33,053 bases of DNA from JBBQNY01 sp038255255 (lineage in GTDB: Bacteria; Pseudomonadota; Gammaproteobacteria; Xanthomonadales; Ahniellaceae), in assembly GCA_038255255.1 (NCBI GenBank), contig JBBSLL010000034.1, forward strand, positions 1 to 33,053. Direction: 5' to 3'. Shown here in pieces: positions 1-8,232 of the stretch. Within the stretch, counting starts at the first letter, position 1. Every line of letters starts with the position of its first letter. The position numbers and the translations under genes are program-made. Below the pieces are notes generated by a model. It saw only the letters and a program-made list of their open reading frames with translations. It was not told the DNA's origin and searched no databases.

Positions 1-1
1 C

Positions 2-499
2 GAATGGCTGCGCATCAAGCGAAGCGGCAAGGGGGAATTCGCGGAACGCACCAATCGCGGCGGCGGCGCGGTGATCGTCATCGCCGAGACCTCCGATGGC
101 AAGGTCGTGTTCGTGGAGCAGTTCCGCGTTCCGATCGATGCCCGTACGATCGAGATGCCGGCCGGCCTCGTCGGCGACGAGGATGCCTCGGGCGACGACG
201 ACCTCATCGCCACCGCGCGCCGTGAACTCATCGAGGAAACAGGATACGACGGCGATTCGTTCGAGCACATCCTGACCGGCCCGACTTCTGCGGGCATGTC
301 CAACGAGATGGTGGCGTTCGTGCTGGCGCGCGGGCTGCGGCGGGTTGGACCCGGCGGCGGCGTCGACGGAGAAAACATCACGGTGCACGAAGTCCCGCGC
401 GACGAGGCGGCCGACTGGCTCATGCGCAAGCACGCGGACGGTTTCGGCATCGACCTCAAGCTGTTCGCCGGCCTCTGGTTCCTTGAGCGCTCGCGCTAG
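2..499 (+). CDS. NUDIX hydrolase, ADP-ribose pyrophosphatase-like (5' end outside window)
   Basis: The reading frame is open from the first bases of the window, so the start codon lies upstream; 165 codons plus stop are visible. NUDIX hydrolases cleave nucleoside diphosphates linked to another moiety. The core helix motif RELIEETGY is clear, with a preceding AGLVGDE strand-loop as in ADP-ribose pyrophosphatases. The upstream half of the Nudix box is relaxed: Asp stands where the first Glu is expected, and a short acidic insert (DEDASGDDD) separates it from the glycine. The sequence FVEQFRVPID...EMPAGLVG is typical of the ADP-ribose/GDP-mannose pyrophosphatase branch. A GTG at 71 could be misread as the start, but the upstream residues continue the fold. 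The gene is convergent with the transglycosylase gene; a REP-like dimer lies between them. Family call is firm, substrate is inferred. Confidence 0.85.
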   Translation, partial: EWLRIKRSGKGEFAERTNRGGGAVIVIAETSDGKVVFVEQFRVPIDARTIEMPAGLVGDEDASGDDDLIATARRELIEETGYDGDSFEHILTGPTSAGMSNEMVAFVLARGLRRVGPGGGVDGENITVHEVPRDEAADWLMRKHADGFGIDLKLFAGLWFLERSR

Positions 500-539
500 C
501 AATTGCCAGTGAGGCGCTCTGATCGGCCTCGATGCCCGC

Positions 540-607
540 GTAGAGCGGAGCTGCGCTCCGCTCGGATATGGCTCCTGCACGTGCAGCCGAGCGCGGCTCG
601 GCTCTAC
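540..607. repeat. REP-like palindromic dimer, GTAG...CTAC
   Basis: The element starts with GTAG (540-543) and ends with CTAC (604-607). The left hairpin has arms 544-551 and 555-562 (AGCGGAGC / GCTCCGCT) around TGC. The right hairpin has arms 585-592 and 596-603 (AGCCGAGC / GCTCGGCT) around GCG. Two 8-bp stems with 3-nt loops in inverted orientation, each with GTAG at its foot, match the architecture of REP/SMAG dimers served by RAYT (TnpA-REP) transposases. It sits between two convergent genes and could also act as a transcription or mRNA 3'-end barrier. Confidence 0.75.
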
Positions 608-637
608 AACCGCTCGTAACTCCCACGAACCGGCAGG

Positions 638-2161
638 CTACGAACAACTCGAGACGTTGATGCGCTGCCCGGGTCGGATCGTGTAGTGCGGTGCCTGGAG
701 GCCGTTCGCGTGCGCAAGTTTCCTGGGATTGCCGCAGTCGTACTTGCGCGCGATTCCGGCCAATGTCTCGCCACGCCGCACGGTATGCGAGCGCGCGCCG
801 GAACCCGCGGCAGGCTTCGAAGCGCCACTGTTCACGATCGCGATGCCCGGAGTGAAACCCGTGACGGAAGGCTTGCGCGCCCGTGAGATGTCCACGGCCA
901 CGCGCGCACGTTCGCCGTCCAGGCAGTGCGCGCGGTAGTGACCGGCGAGCTGCGGGGGCATGCGCAGCGATGTTCCCTGCGCGAGCACCAGGGTCGGGTC
1001 GTGGCGTGGATTGAGATTGCGCAAGGTGCGGAACCAGCCGCCGCGGATGCCCTTGTTGCCGACGCAGATGGCCAGTTCATTGAGTGACGCGGGCCGGGCG
1101 AGCGCCACGATGACGGGCTCGCCGCGATCCACTCGCGGAAATTCGAGGCCGTACTCGCGCGGGTGCAGGAACAGCCACGCGGCGGCGAGCACCATCGGCA
1201 CGTAGTCGCGCGTTTCGGGCGGCAGCTGCGCATACACCGCAGGATCGTAGAACCCGCGGCCCGGATTGTTGCGGTGCAGGCGCCCCACCCTGCCTTCGCC
1301 ACCGTTGTAGGCAGCGAGCGTCAGTTCGAGATCATTGGCCAGCTCCCCGAACCGCTCGTTCAAATACGCGACGTTGGCGCGCGTGGAGAGCTGTGGATCG
1401 AAGCGCGTGTCGAATCCGGACGAACCGGTGAGCCCGAAACGCAGACCGGTCGCGGGCATGAACTGGAGGGGCCCCGCGGCGCCCGAGCGCGACACGGCAT
1501 GCACCTTGCCCGCAGATTCCTTCGCGAGGATGCCGAACAACAGGGCTTCCGGCAGTCCCGCGCGCTCGTACTCCGGCCACATCTGCCAGCGCAGGTACTG
1601 ATAGTTCTCCCAGGAGTCGATGAGCATCGGCCGCATCCACGTCAGCCACTCGTTGAGCGCCGCCTGGAGCGGCTCGTTGAGCTTGATGAGTTCACGCAGG
1701 TCGCGGCCCTTGAGCAGCGTGATGGACCGTCCAGCGGCGGGAAGGTTGCTGACGATCGGGGACTCGCCTGATATTTCCGGCGATTCCTCGAACGTCGCAA
1801 AGCCTTCGTCGTCACCCTGCGCCCGGCGCGTCAGCAGTGCGTCATAGACCGCCACGACGCGGGCATGGTCGCAACCAGTGTCCATCTGGCATCGGGTGGC
1901 CGCGTCGAGCAGTGCCGCCGATGCGGCCGCGATTTCCGCGCTTCCCGCCTCGCCATCGCCGTTCGCGACCTTGGAAAGCGCCTCGCGATAACGGTCTCCG
2001 GCAGCGTCCACCCGCTCGTTGAGCGCGCTGGTTGCGGACTTTCCGCCGGGTTGCGCTTTGGCATTGCGTGTTGCAGCGCCGGGGGCGGCGCAACCCGCGG
2101 CTGCGGCGATCAGCACTGACATCAACGCGACCTCGAGCGCCTTCCGTCGATGATTGTTCAC
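638..2161 (-). CDS. mltD: MltD-like membrane-bound lytic murein transglycosylase with LysM
   Basis: Predicted to cleave peptidoglycan glycan strands with formation of 1,6-anhydro-muramic ends, in the periplasm. About 507 aa. The GTG start at 2161 was chosen because GGAAG lies just upstream and the N-terminus then reads as a signal peptide (about residues 1-23) ending at a Cys (AAAGC, Cys24), which suggests a lipoprotein; the lipobox is atypical because Ala replaces Leu at -3. The SLT domain has the catalytic Glu in LAKESAGK (about residue 215), followed by the conserved GAAGPLQFMPATG and LAAYNGGEGRV. One LysM domain (SHTVRRGETLAGIARKY...) closes the protein; E. coli MltD carries two. The roughly 150 residues between signal and SLT domain are low in recognisable motifs. 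Divergent from the HerA-like gene. The function call is firm; the exact family name is inferred. Confidence 0.88.
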   Translation of the reverse strand: MNNHRRKALEVALMSVLIAAAAGCAAPGAATRNAKAQPGGKSATSALNERVDAAGDRYREALSKVANGDGEAGSAEIAAASAALLDAATRCQMDTGCDHARVVAVYDALLTRRAQGDDEGFATFEESPEISGESPIVSNLPAAGRSITLLKGRDLRELIKLNEPLQAALNEWLTWMRPMLIDSWENYQYLRWQMWPEYERAGLPEALLFGILAKESAGKVHAVSRSGAAGPLQFMPATGLRFGLTGSSGFDTRFDPQLSTRANVAYLNERFGELANDLELTLAAYNGGEGRVGRLHRNNPGRGFYDPAVYAQLPPETRDYVPMVLAAAWLFLHPREYGLEFPRVDRGEPVIVALARPASLNELAICVGNKGIRGGWFRTLRNLNPRHDPTLVLAQGTSLRMPPQLAGHYRAHCLDGERARVAVDISRARKPSVTGFTPGIAIVNSGASKPAAGSGARSHTVRRGETLAGIARKYDCGNPRKLAHANGLQAPHYTIRPGQRINVSSCS

Positions 2162-2325
2162 GTTCGCTTCCAGAAACCGGGATGCCTGAAAGGTAGCCGC
2201 CCACGCGCCGCACGGCAAACCGCCGGGCGCCATGCACCACGGGTTGCGTGCGCGCTTGCGACGGTCCGGATACTTCCGCGGCGCCACGGCTAGAATCGGT
2301 CGCAGGCAGGCGCGTAGAGGTGCAC

Positions 2326-3837
2326 GTGGGCGACATCTTGATCGGCAAGGGCGAGGCGCAGGTCCACCTGCTCGGAAAGTACGGCAACCGGCATGGGCTC
2401 GTGGCGGGCGCAACCGGCACCGGCAAGACGGTTTCGCTGATGGTGCTCGCGGAAGGCTTCTCGCGACTCGGCGTGCCGGTATTCATGGCCGACGTGAAGG
2501 GCGACGTTGCTGGTCTCGCCATGGCGGCCGTGGTCAATCCGAAGATCACCGAGCGTGTCGCGGCAATCGGCATCGAGGACTACACGCCCGCCGCCAGCCC
2601 GGTGGTTTTCTGGGATCTCTACGGCGCGAACGGTCACCCGGTTCGCGCCACCGTCAGCGAGATTGGCCCGACCCTGCTCGCGCGCATGCTGGAGCTGAAC
2701 GACACTCAGGCCGGCGTGCTCGACATCGCCTTCAAGCTGGCCGACGACCAGGGACTGCTGCTGCTCGATCTCGCCGACCTGCGCGCCGTGCTCGGTTTCG
2801 TGGCTGCGTCCCGCAAGGAGATCTCCACCACGTATGGCCTGGTGAGCACACCGTCGATCGGCGCGATCCAGCGCGCATTGCTCAGGCTCGAAACCGACGG
2901 CGGCGAACAGTTTTTTGGCGAGCCTGCGCTGGCGCTCGAGGACCTGATGCGCACGGATCCGAGCGGACGCGGCGTCATCAACATACTCGCCGCCGAGCGG
3001 CTCATCCTCAAGCCCCGCCTCTATTCGACCTTCCTCCTCTGGCTGCTTTCGGAATTGTTCGAATCCCTGCCCGAAGTCGGCGACCTGGACCAGCCCAAGC
3101 TCGTTTTCATGTTCGACGAAGCGCACCTGTTGTTCGACGATGCGCCGCCCGCGCTGTTGCAGCGCGTCGAGCAGGTGGTGCGCATCATCCGCTCCAAGGG
3201 CGTGGGCGTGTACTTCTGTTCGCAGTATCCGGATGACGTTCCGGATGCGATCCTCGGCCAGCTCGGCAATCGCATCCAGCATGCGCTGCGCGCTTTCACG
3301 CCGCGCGACCAGAAGGCCGTGCGCGTTGCGGCGGAGACTTTCCGCGCCAACCCGAAACTCGACGTGGCGGACACCATCTCGCAACTCGGCGTGGGCGAGG
3401 CACTGGTATCCACACTGATGGACAAGGGCATCCCGATGCCCGTCGAGCGCACCCTGGTCGCGCCGCCACGTGCGCGCATCGGGTCCATCACCGCAGCCGA
3501 GCGGCTCGCGGTACGCGCACGCTCTCCCGTGGGCACCCGCTACGACACCTTGCTCGATCGCGACTCGGCGCACGAACAATTGACGGAGCGTGCGAAGGCT
3601 GCCTCCGATCCGGATCAGGAACCCGGGTCTGCGGCGCCATCGCGCGCGGGCACCACTTCCGCGCCGGCGAAGACACCGCCCGCAAAGGAAGGCGGTGGCA
3701 AGCTCAAGGAATGGCTGTTCGGTACCACGCGACGCCAGGGCGCGATCGAAACCATGGCCAAGCAGACCGCGCGCACCGTGGGGAGCCAGCTGGGACGCCA
3801 GATCCTGCGCGGCGTGCTCGGCACCCGCCGCCGCTGA
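2326..3837 (+). CDS. HerA/YjgR-type P-loop ATPase (DUF853 family)
   Basis: About 503 aa. A FtsK/HerA-superfamily ATPase of the YjgR (DUF853) kind; the family's cellular role is not settled. Walker A GATGTGKT is at residues 28-35, right after the family-typical NRHGLVAG. Walker B is in KLVFMFDEAHLLF (Asp264, Glu265), and RIIRSKGVGVYFCSQ plus FTPRDQKAV are the conserved C-terminal core segments. The tail (GGKLKEWLFG...) with a basic end is usual in this family. Two in-frame GTGs (2320, 2326) are possible; 2326 has GAGG at 2317-2320 at good spacing and gives the family's usual short N-terminus. A TAGAAT -10-like hexamer at 2291-2296 has no convincing -35. The next gene begins 10 nt after the stop, so the pair may be co-transcribed. 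Confidence 0.85.
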   Translation: MGDILIGKGEAQVHLLGKYGNRHGLVAGATGTGKTVSLMVLAEGFSRLGVPVFMADVKGDVAGLAMAAVVNPKITERVAAIGIEDYTPAASPVVFWDLYGANGHPVRATVSEIGPTLLARMLELNDTQAGVLDIAFKLADDQGLLLLDLADLRAVLGFVAASRKEISTTYGLVSTPSIGAIQRALLRLETDGGEQFFGEPALALEDLMRTDPSGRGVINILAAERLILKPRLYSTFLLWLLSELFESLPEVGDLDQPKLVFMFDEAHLLFDDAPPALLQRVEQVVRIIRSKGVGVYFCSQYPDDVPDAILGQLGNRIQHALRAFTPRDQKAVRVAAETFRANPKLDVADTISQLGVGEALVSTLMDKGIPMPVERTLVAPPRARIGSITAAERLAVRARSPVGTRYDTLLDRDSAHEQLTERAKAASDPDQEPGSAAPSRAGTTSAPAKTPPAKEGGGKLKEWLFGTTRRQGAIETMAKQTARTVGSQLGRQILRGVLGTRRR

Positions 3838-3847
3838 GTCGACCATC

Positions 3848-5131
3848 ATGAGCAACGCGAGTCCCCGGAACCGCGGGCGCGCGGGTGACGCGAGCTTCGA
3901 CGGTCTCCTGCGCGCATTCGCCTACCCGCTGCAGTCGGCTGCGCTGACCTCGATCCTCGCGTTTTCGCTGGCATTGATGCTGGGCTCCTTGCCGGTCGTG
4001 GGCACGGCGTTGTCGCTGGTGGTGTGGGCATCCGCGTACCGGTACGCCATCGAGGTGCTCGACCGCAGTGCTGCGGGTGCGATGGCAGCTCCGGATCACG
4101 TACTCGATGTGCGTGCGGGCGGCGGCATTGCGATGCTGGTCCTCCAGCTCACGTTCCTGGCCCTGTACTTCGTCATCGAGCTTTGGGTAGTGGATCCGGG
4201 TCGGCGCTTCGCCTGGTGGCTGCTGCTCGCGGTCATCCACCCTGCCGCAACGCTCAACCTCGTGCTCATCGGCAACGTCGAAGGCGCGCTCAATCCTCTG
4301 CGCTGGCTGCAACTGATCGGTCGAGTCGGTTTCGGTTACGGGCTGCTGGTCGTCGTCGGCGCCGCCTGTCATTTCCTGCGGAGCGAAGCGCAGGAGTTCC
4401 TGTACGCATGGCTGCCGACCATCGTGGCGCGCGTGCTGGCCGGATTCATCGCGCTCTATCTGCTGGTGTTCAACTTCCATCTGATGGGCCGGATCGTTTA
4501 CGCCCGCCGCGGCGCGATTGGCCATGACCTCGCCGAAGTGCCGACGCGACTCGATCCGACGGACCGCCACCGCGGCTTCATGCGCGAGATGGAAATCATG
4601 ATCGCCGAAGACAACGGCAAGCAGGCCGCAGCGTCGATCCGGCGTCACCTCGAGAGCGAGCCTCACACCACGGATGCCATGCACCAGCGATATCGGCGAC
4701 TGCTGGAACAGCTCGGCGACGTTGCTGCACTCGGCGAGCACGCGCAGACCTATGTATCGCGCCTTCTCGGCGAAAAGCGGGAACGCGATGCGCTGGCGGC
4801 CGTCCGTTCGATGCTGCAGCACGATCCCTCGTTCCGGGTGCGCGATGTGGAACAGCGCGTGCGGCTGGCGCGCAGTGCCATGAATTGCGCCATGGCGGAC
4901 GTGGCGCAGGCCCTCGCCGCCGACTTCCATGCCGCGAATCCCCGGAACGCCGCGGTTCCGGAGATGGCGCTGCTCGGCGCCCGGCTGCTGGTCGACCGTG
5001 ACTCGAACCTGCGCGCGGCCCGGGATCTGCTCCAGTTCGCCGCAGACCGGTTTCCCGACGACTCGAGGCAGCCCGAGATTTTCCTCAAGATCGAGCAGGT
5101 CGACGCGCTGCAGGCGCGCCTCGCCCCTTGA
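3848..5131 (+). CDS. Membrane protein with soluble helical C-terminal half, unknown function
   Basis: About 427 aa; I do not recognise a named family with confidence. Residues about 25-215 hold several hydrophobic segments (around LQSAALTSILAFSLALMLGS, MLVLQLTFLALYFVIELWVV, WWLLLAVIHPAATLNLVLI, YGLLVVVGAACHF and IVARVLAGFIALYLLVFNF), suggesting five to six membrane passes. The remaining ~200 residues are soluble and look like helical TPR-type repeats: paired helices with REMEIMIAEDNGKQAAASIRRHLE, RYRRLLEQLGDVAALGEHA and LLGARLLVDRDSNLRAARDLLQFAADRF. This layout suggests a membrane-anchored scaffold. The ATG at 3848 starts directly after the HerA-like gene, and the stop TGA overlaps the TTG start of greB (TTGA), implying translational coupling. 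Confidence 0.6.
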   Translation: MSNASPRNRGRAGDASFDGLLRAFAYPLQSAALTSILAFSLALMLGSLPVVGTALSLVVWASAYRYAIEVLDRSAAGAMAAPDHVLDVRAGGGIAMLVLQLTFLALYFVIELWVVDPGRRFAWWLLLAVIHPAATLNLVLIGNVEGALNPLRWLQLIGRVGFGYGLLVVVGAACHFLRSEAQEFLYAWLPTIVARVLAGFIALYLLVFNFHLMGRIVYARRGAIGHDLAEVPTRLDPTDRHRGFMREMEIMIAEDNGKQAAASIRRHLESEPHTTDAMHQRYRRLLEQLGDVAALGEHAQTYVSRLLGEKRERDALAAVRSMLQHDPSFRVRDVEQRVRLARSAMNCAMADVAQALAADFHAANPRNAAVPEMALLGARLLVDRDSNLRAARDLLQFAADRFPDDSRQPEIFLKIEQVDALQARLAP

Positions 5132-5631
5132 GCCGACGCGCACCCGCAGTCCCGCCGTCCACCGCGCTGATCACGCGCGAGGGGTTCGAGCGGCTGCGCG
5201 CGGAACTCGATGACCTGTGGCGCGTACAACGCCCGGAGGTGGTACGCGCACTCTCCGCGGCGGCGGCAGAGGGCGATCGCTCGGAGAATGCGGAATACAT
5301 CTATCGCAAGAAGCAGCTGGGCGGCATCGACCGCCGGGTTCGCTTCCTCAGCAAGCGCATCCCGGCACTGCGCGTGATCGAAGCCCCACCGACCGACCGG
5401 ACGGCGGTGTTCTTCGGCGCACGGATTTCGGTGGAGCGCGGCGACAACGGCGAACGGGCGGATTACCGGATCGTGGGGCCGGACGAAACAGATGCGCCGC
5501 GCGGCTACATCAGCATCGACTCGCCGCTGGCGCGCGCATTGCTCAAGCGGCGTGCAGGCGATGAGGTATCGGCGCTGCTGCCGGGCGGCGCCGTCAGTTT
5601 CGAAGTGTTGAGCGTTTCCTACGATCCGTAG
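5128..5631 (+). CDS. greB: Transcription elongation factor GreB
   Basis: 167 aa. GreB enters the RNA polymerase secondary channel and stimulates cleavage of backtracked transcripts. The N-terminal coiled coil (about residues 15-85) carries the acidic tip region ...AAEGDRSENAEYIYRKKQLGGIDRR, whose DRSENAEY segment is diagnostic for Gre factors and whose YIYRKKQL is GreB-like rather than GreA-like. The C-terminal FKBP-like domain ends with SPLARALLKRRAGDEV. The start TTG at 5128 overlaps the upstream stop by 4 nt; this rare start codon is accepted because it aligns with the usual GreB N-terminus (TALITREGFERL) and no ATG or GTG lies nearby in frame. Coupling to the upstream membrane protein gene is likely. 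Confidence 0.92.
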   Translation: MSRRAPAVPPSTALITREGFERLRAELDDLWRVQRPEVVRALSAAAAEGDRSENAEYIYRKKQLGGIDRRVRFLSKRIPALRVIEAPPTDRTAVFFGARISVERGDNGERADYRIVGPDETDAPRGYISIDSPLARALLKRRAGDEVSALLPGGAVSFEVLSVSYDP

Positions 5632-5636
5632 CTCAC

Positions 5637-6743
5637 TCAGCCAGTAATCCTGTCGAAGAACCACCACGCGCCAAGCAGCGCAATCAACAGCGAAAGTGGA
5701 ATCATCAGCCAGCGCACGTAGTGGCGCCAGCCGCTCAGAGCATGGATGACCGGCAGGGCCACCGCGGCCACCGCCAGCTGGCCGAGTTCGACACCGACGT
5801 TGAAAGCGAAGAGGGCGGTGAGTCGCGCGTCGCGCGGTATGCCCAATTCTCCGAGTGCGCCGGCAAAGCCGAATCCGTGCACCAGTCCGAAACCCATGGC
5901 GAGCAACCACAGGCGACGCACGACGACCGGGAACACGTTGTTCAGCGCGGCGAGCACGACGCTGAGCGCGATGAGCGCTTCCACCGCCCGCCCTGCGGGT
6001 GACACCAGCCCGAGCGCAGCCAGCGACAGCGTGACGGAGTGCGCGACCGTGAAGGCGGTCACGATGATGGCCGCGCGCCTGAAGCTCTGCCAGAGGGAAC
6101 CGGCCCTTTGCCAGCGGCCGTCGCGGCGAACGAATGCCACGGCAAGGAGCAGCGACGCGAGGAAGGCCAGATGATCGTAGCCGATGAGGATATGGTGCAC
6201 GCCTTCGCGCGCGAACGATTCGAAGGTGCCGCGCGGTGCCGCCAGGTTGGCGGTCCTGTGATTCGCATCGAGCACGCTCGTGGTGGTCTTGCCATCGCGC
6301 CCGATCACCAGAATCGCCCGATGCTGCGCATCCCGATCGAGCAGGAGGTCATACGCGAGCGTGACGTCGTCCGACGAGCAGGCGGCGATCAAGGGCTGGT
6401 GCGCGTACATGCCGTCTGCGTATTCCCGAACCGCCAACGCCCCCGCGCTCACGCGACAGGGCGACCCGCCGGCCTCGATCTTCAATCCGCTCCGTATGAA
6501 CTCCGCCACGTCAGCCGAGCGACCGCGCAACTCACCCCACGTGATCGCGCCGTTGCCGTCCGCGTCGATGCCGAGTTCGAGCTCCAGGTCCGCGAGGGCA
6601 ACGTCGAGCGTCAGGGTGGCCCCGTTCGACCCGGATGCCTGGTCGACATGCAGGTAAGCAACGCTGAGCGAATGCGCTGCAGAGTGCGGCGCCAGCGCGC
6701 ACAGCAGCAGGAACAGCGCGTGCAGGAAACGCGAATCAGCCAC
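5637..6743 (-). CDS. HupE/UreJ-type membrane protein with exported N-terminal domain and EF-hand loop
   Basis: 368 aa. Residues 1-23 are a signal peptide (FLHALFLLLCALAPHSAAH). An exported region of about 150 residues follows. It contains a canonical 12-residue EF-hand loop at 60-71 (DADGNGAITWGE) with acidic or Asn ligands at positions 1, 3, 5 and 12. From about residue 185 the HupE/UreJ-like core starts with the His/Asp motif VHHILIGYDHLAF, then TVAHSVTLSLA and GLVHGFGFAGAL, in about six to seven hydrophobic helices. HupE/UreJ relatives are linked to nickel or other metal transport; this long-N-terminus branch (HupE_UreJ_2 type) has no assigned substrate. It is the last gene of a four-gene minus-strand set and its start overlaps the upstream stop by 8 nt. 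Metal or small-molecule permease is a guess. Confidence 0.75.
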   Translation of the reverse strand: MADSRFLHALFLLLCALAPHSAAHSLSVAYLHVDQASGSNGATLTLDVALADLELELGIDADGNGAITWGELRGRSADVAEFIRSGLKIEAGGSPCRVSAGALAVREYADGMYAHQPLIAACSSDDVTLAYDLLLDRDAQHRAILVIGRDGKTTTSVLDANHRTANLAAPRGTFESFAREGVHHILIGYDHLAFLASLLLAVAFVRRDGRWQRAGSLWQSFRRAAIIVTAFTVAHSVTLSLAALGLVSPAGRAVEALIALSVVLAALNNVFPVVVRRLWLLAMGFGLVHGFGFAGALGELGIPRDARLTALFAFNVGVELGQLAVAAVALPVIHALSGWRHYVRWLMIPLSLLIALLGAWWFFDRITG

Positions 6744-7854
6744 CGGCGGGCTGCCGCACGCCTTCCAGGCGTTCCCATTCCCTCAGCATCACGAGCGCGT
6801 CGGGTCGTTGCGCCACAGCCGCAGCACGCTCGAGTAGCTCCACGTCTTCCATGTCGCGCTGCGTTGCGAAATTTTCCTTCGCAAGTTCGAGCGCCCGGAC
6901 GGAATCACCGGCAAGCAAGGCCAGCTCCGACTCGTCGCGCGACTCAGGGTTGGCGCCCGCTTGCCGGGCGGCCGCGTATCGCGCGACCAGTCTCGACAGC
7001 AGCCGCTGCGCATCGGGTGCCTTCACCGCGGCGGCGGCCATTGCGCGCTCGAGGGCAAGGCCGTCGTGCGTGGAGTCCTGCGGCAGAATCGCCAGCGCAT
7101 CGGAGGCTCGACCATTCCGCCTCAGCCATCTTGCGTGGGCAAGCAACGGGCGCCAGTCACCGGGCGCTGCCGCTCGCGCCGCCGTGAATCTCTCGCCCGC
7201 GACTGCGTCGCCTCGTGCACCGGCCAGTTCCGCCGACAGCAGCCGTGCGTCTCGCGCGACCGCGTCGTCGCCGACTTGCAGTCGCGACAGCACGCGTTCG
7301 GCAGCGTCCCAATCGCCTCGTCGACCAGCGAGCCTGCCCGCACACAACGTGGCCTGGCGCGGTTCGATGAAGAGTAGCGCCGCACAATCCTTTTGCGCGT
7401 CGCGCAGCCGGCCTTGCGTCAGGCTGAGATGCGCCCGCATGGCGAGGGCATTGTCGTTGCCTGGCTGTCCAGCCAGCAGTCGATCCAGTTGCTGGCGGGA
7501 GTCATCGAAGCGGTGCTGGTGTTGCGCGAGCCATGCGCGGGCAAGGATCACGTCGGCATCCATGGTGTCGGCAGGCAACCCATCCAGATGTTTCTGCAAT
7601 CGTCCCGCCAGACGGGCATCTCCGCTGCGGGAAACCTGCGCCATGGCGGCGCTGAGGGCGCCAGGCGCCCCGCTCGTCAGTTGATCCTGTTGCCAACCCC
7701 CGAACGACTGCGGAACGCGCGCAAGCACGACGCTGTCGTCGGCCGGAACGAAAATCGGCGGAGCCGTCGCGTGTGCGAGGCTCGCGCCGAGGAGCAACAG
7801 TGCTGCAATTGACGCCGCTGTCTTACGGACCGCCCAGCACGCTGTTGAACGCAT
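6736..7854 (-). CDS. Exported TPR-like repeat protein, unknown function
   Basis: About 372 aa. The N-terminus MRSTACWAVRKTAASIAALL...SLAHA is a signal peptide, so the protein should be periplasmic. The body is alanine-rich helical repeat sequence of the TPR type (for example AHLSLTQGRLRDAQKDCAALLFIEP, AGRRGDWDAAERVLSRLQVG, ELAGARGDAVAGERFTAARAAAPGDWRPLLAHARWLRRNGRASDALAIL), probably a binding scaffold. Start choice: ATGs at 7860 and 7854; the second has GAAG six bases upstream and gives a cleaner signal peptide. Either start overlaps the end of the lipoprotein gene, and the stop overlaps the start of the HupE-like gene, so the three are tightly coupled. Confidence 0.7.
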   Translation of the reverse strand: MRSTACWAVRKTAASIAALLLLGASLAHATAPPIFVPADDSVVLARVPQSFGGWQQDQLTSGAPGALSAAMAQVSRSGDARLAGRLQKHLDGLPADTMDADVILARAWLAQHQHRFDDSRQQLDRLLAGQPGNDNALAMRAHLSLTQGRLRDAQKDCAALLFIEPRQATLCAGRLAGRRGDWDAAERVLSRLQVGDDAVARDARLLSAELAGARGDAVAGERFTAARAAAPGDWRPLLAHARWLRRNGRASDALAILPQDSTHDGLALERAMAAAAVKAPDAQRLLSRLVARYAAARQAGANPESRDESELALLAGDSVRALELAKENFATQRDMEDVELLERAAAVAQRPDALVMLREWERLEGVRQPAGG

Positions 7855-8110
7855 TGGCATCTTCGGTGAAGGTGAACTCGGTTCCATTGATATCCACCGG
7901 GCTGGCAGTTTCGTTGGTCTGACCAAGCAGGCCCAGGACGAATGCGGTGAAAGCAGTAGGCGCAGCGGGCGGCGGGGTGGCTGGAGGCGTAGCTGGCGGC
8001 GGTGCGGGTGGCATCATCGGTGGCGGCGACGAGTTGCTACTACCGCCGCAGGCACCGAGCATCAATGCCACTGCGCTTCCCAGTATCGCGATTCGCGTAT
8101 TCGTTTTCAT
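7823..8110 (-). CDS. Small proline-rich lipoprotein
   Basis: 95 aa, no family recognised. A lipoprotein signal with lipobox LGAC (Cys21) is followed by Gly/Ser and then a proline/alanine-rich spacer (PPPMMPPAPPPATPPATPPP). The C-terminal ~45 residues (TAFTAFVLGLLGQTNETA...GTEFTFTEDANAFNSVLGG) are unlike the spacer and could be a small docking segment. ATG at 8110 is preferred over the GTG immediately before it; AGGA lies upstream. The gene sits 122 nt downstream of the DUF4331 gene, separated by a strong hairpin, and its 3' end overlaps the TPR gene. A surface anchor reaching through or along the envelope is plausible but inferred. Confidence 0.65.
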   Translation of the reverse strand: MKTNTRIAILGSAVALMLGACGGSSNSSPPPMMPPAPPPATPPATPPPAAPTAFTAFVLGLLGQTNETASPVDINGTEFTFTEDANAFNSVLGGP

Positions 8111-8146
8111 CACTTATGGAGTCCTTGATCGGCTTTGAAGCCTCTA

Positions 8147-8170
8147 CGGTCTCCGTCTGGACGGAGACCG
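8147..8170. other. Perfect intercistronic hairpin between DUF4331 and lipoprotein genes
   Basis: Arms CGGTCTCCGTC (8147-8157) and GACGGAGACCG (8160-8170) are perfect reverse complements around 2 nt, which in RNA means at least a 10-bp stem with a 4-nt loop. No U-tract follows on the minus strand, so it is not a standard intrinsic terminator. In this position it could stabilise the upstream DUF4331 mRNA or reduce expression of the downstream genes. Confidence 0.6.
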
Positions 8171-8232
8171 CAGCTCGACTTCAGGGGGCGGGAAACTGGA
8201 TCAGATGATTCGATCGGGTTGTCCGGTCGTGA

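Noticed and set aside
2290..5143. Long minus-strand frames opposite the HerA-like and membrane protein genes
   Set aside because: They mirror the plus-strand genes, have Arg/His/Gln-rich low-quality translations, and the plus-strand frames hold clear Walker motifs and membrane helices.
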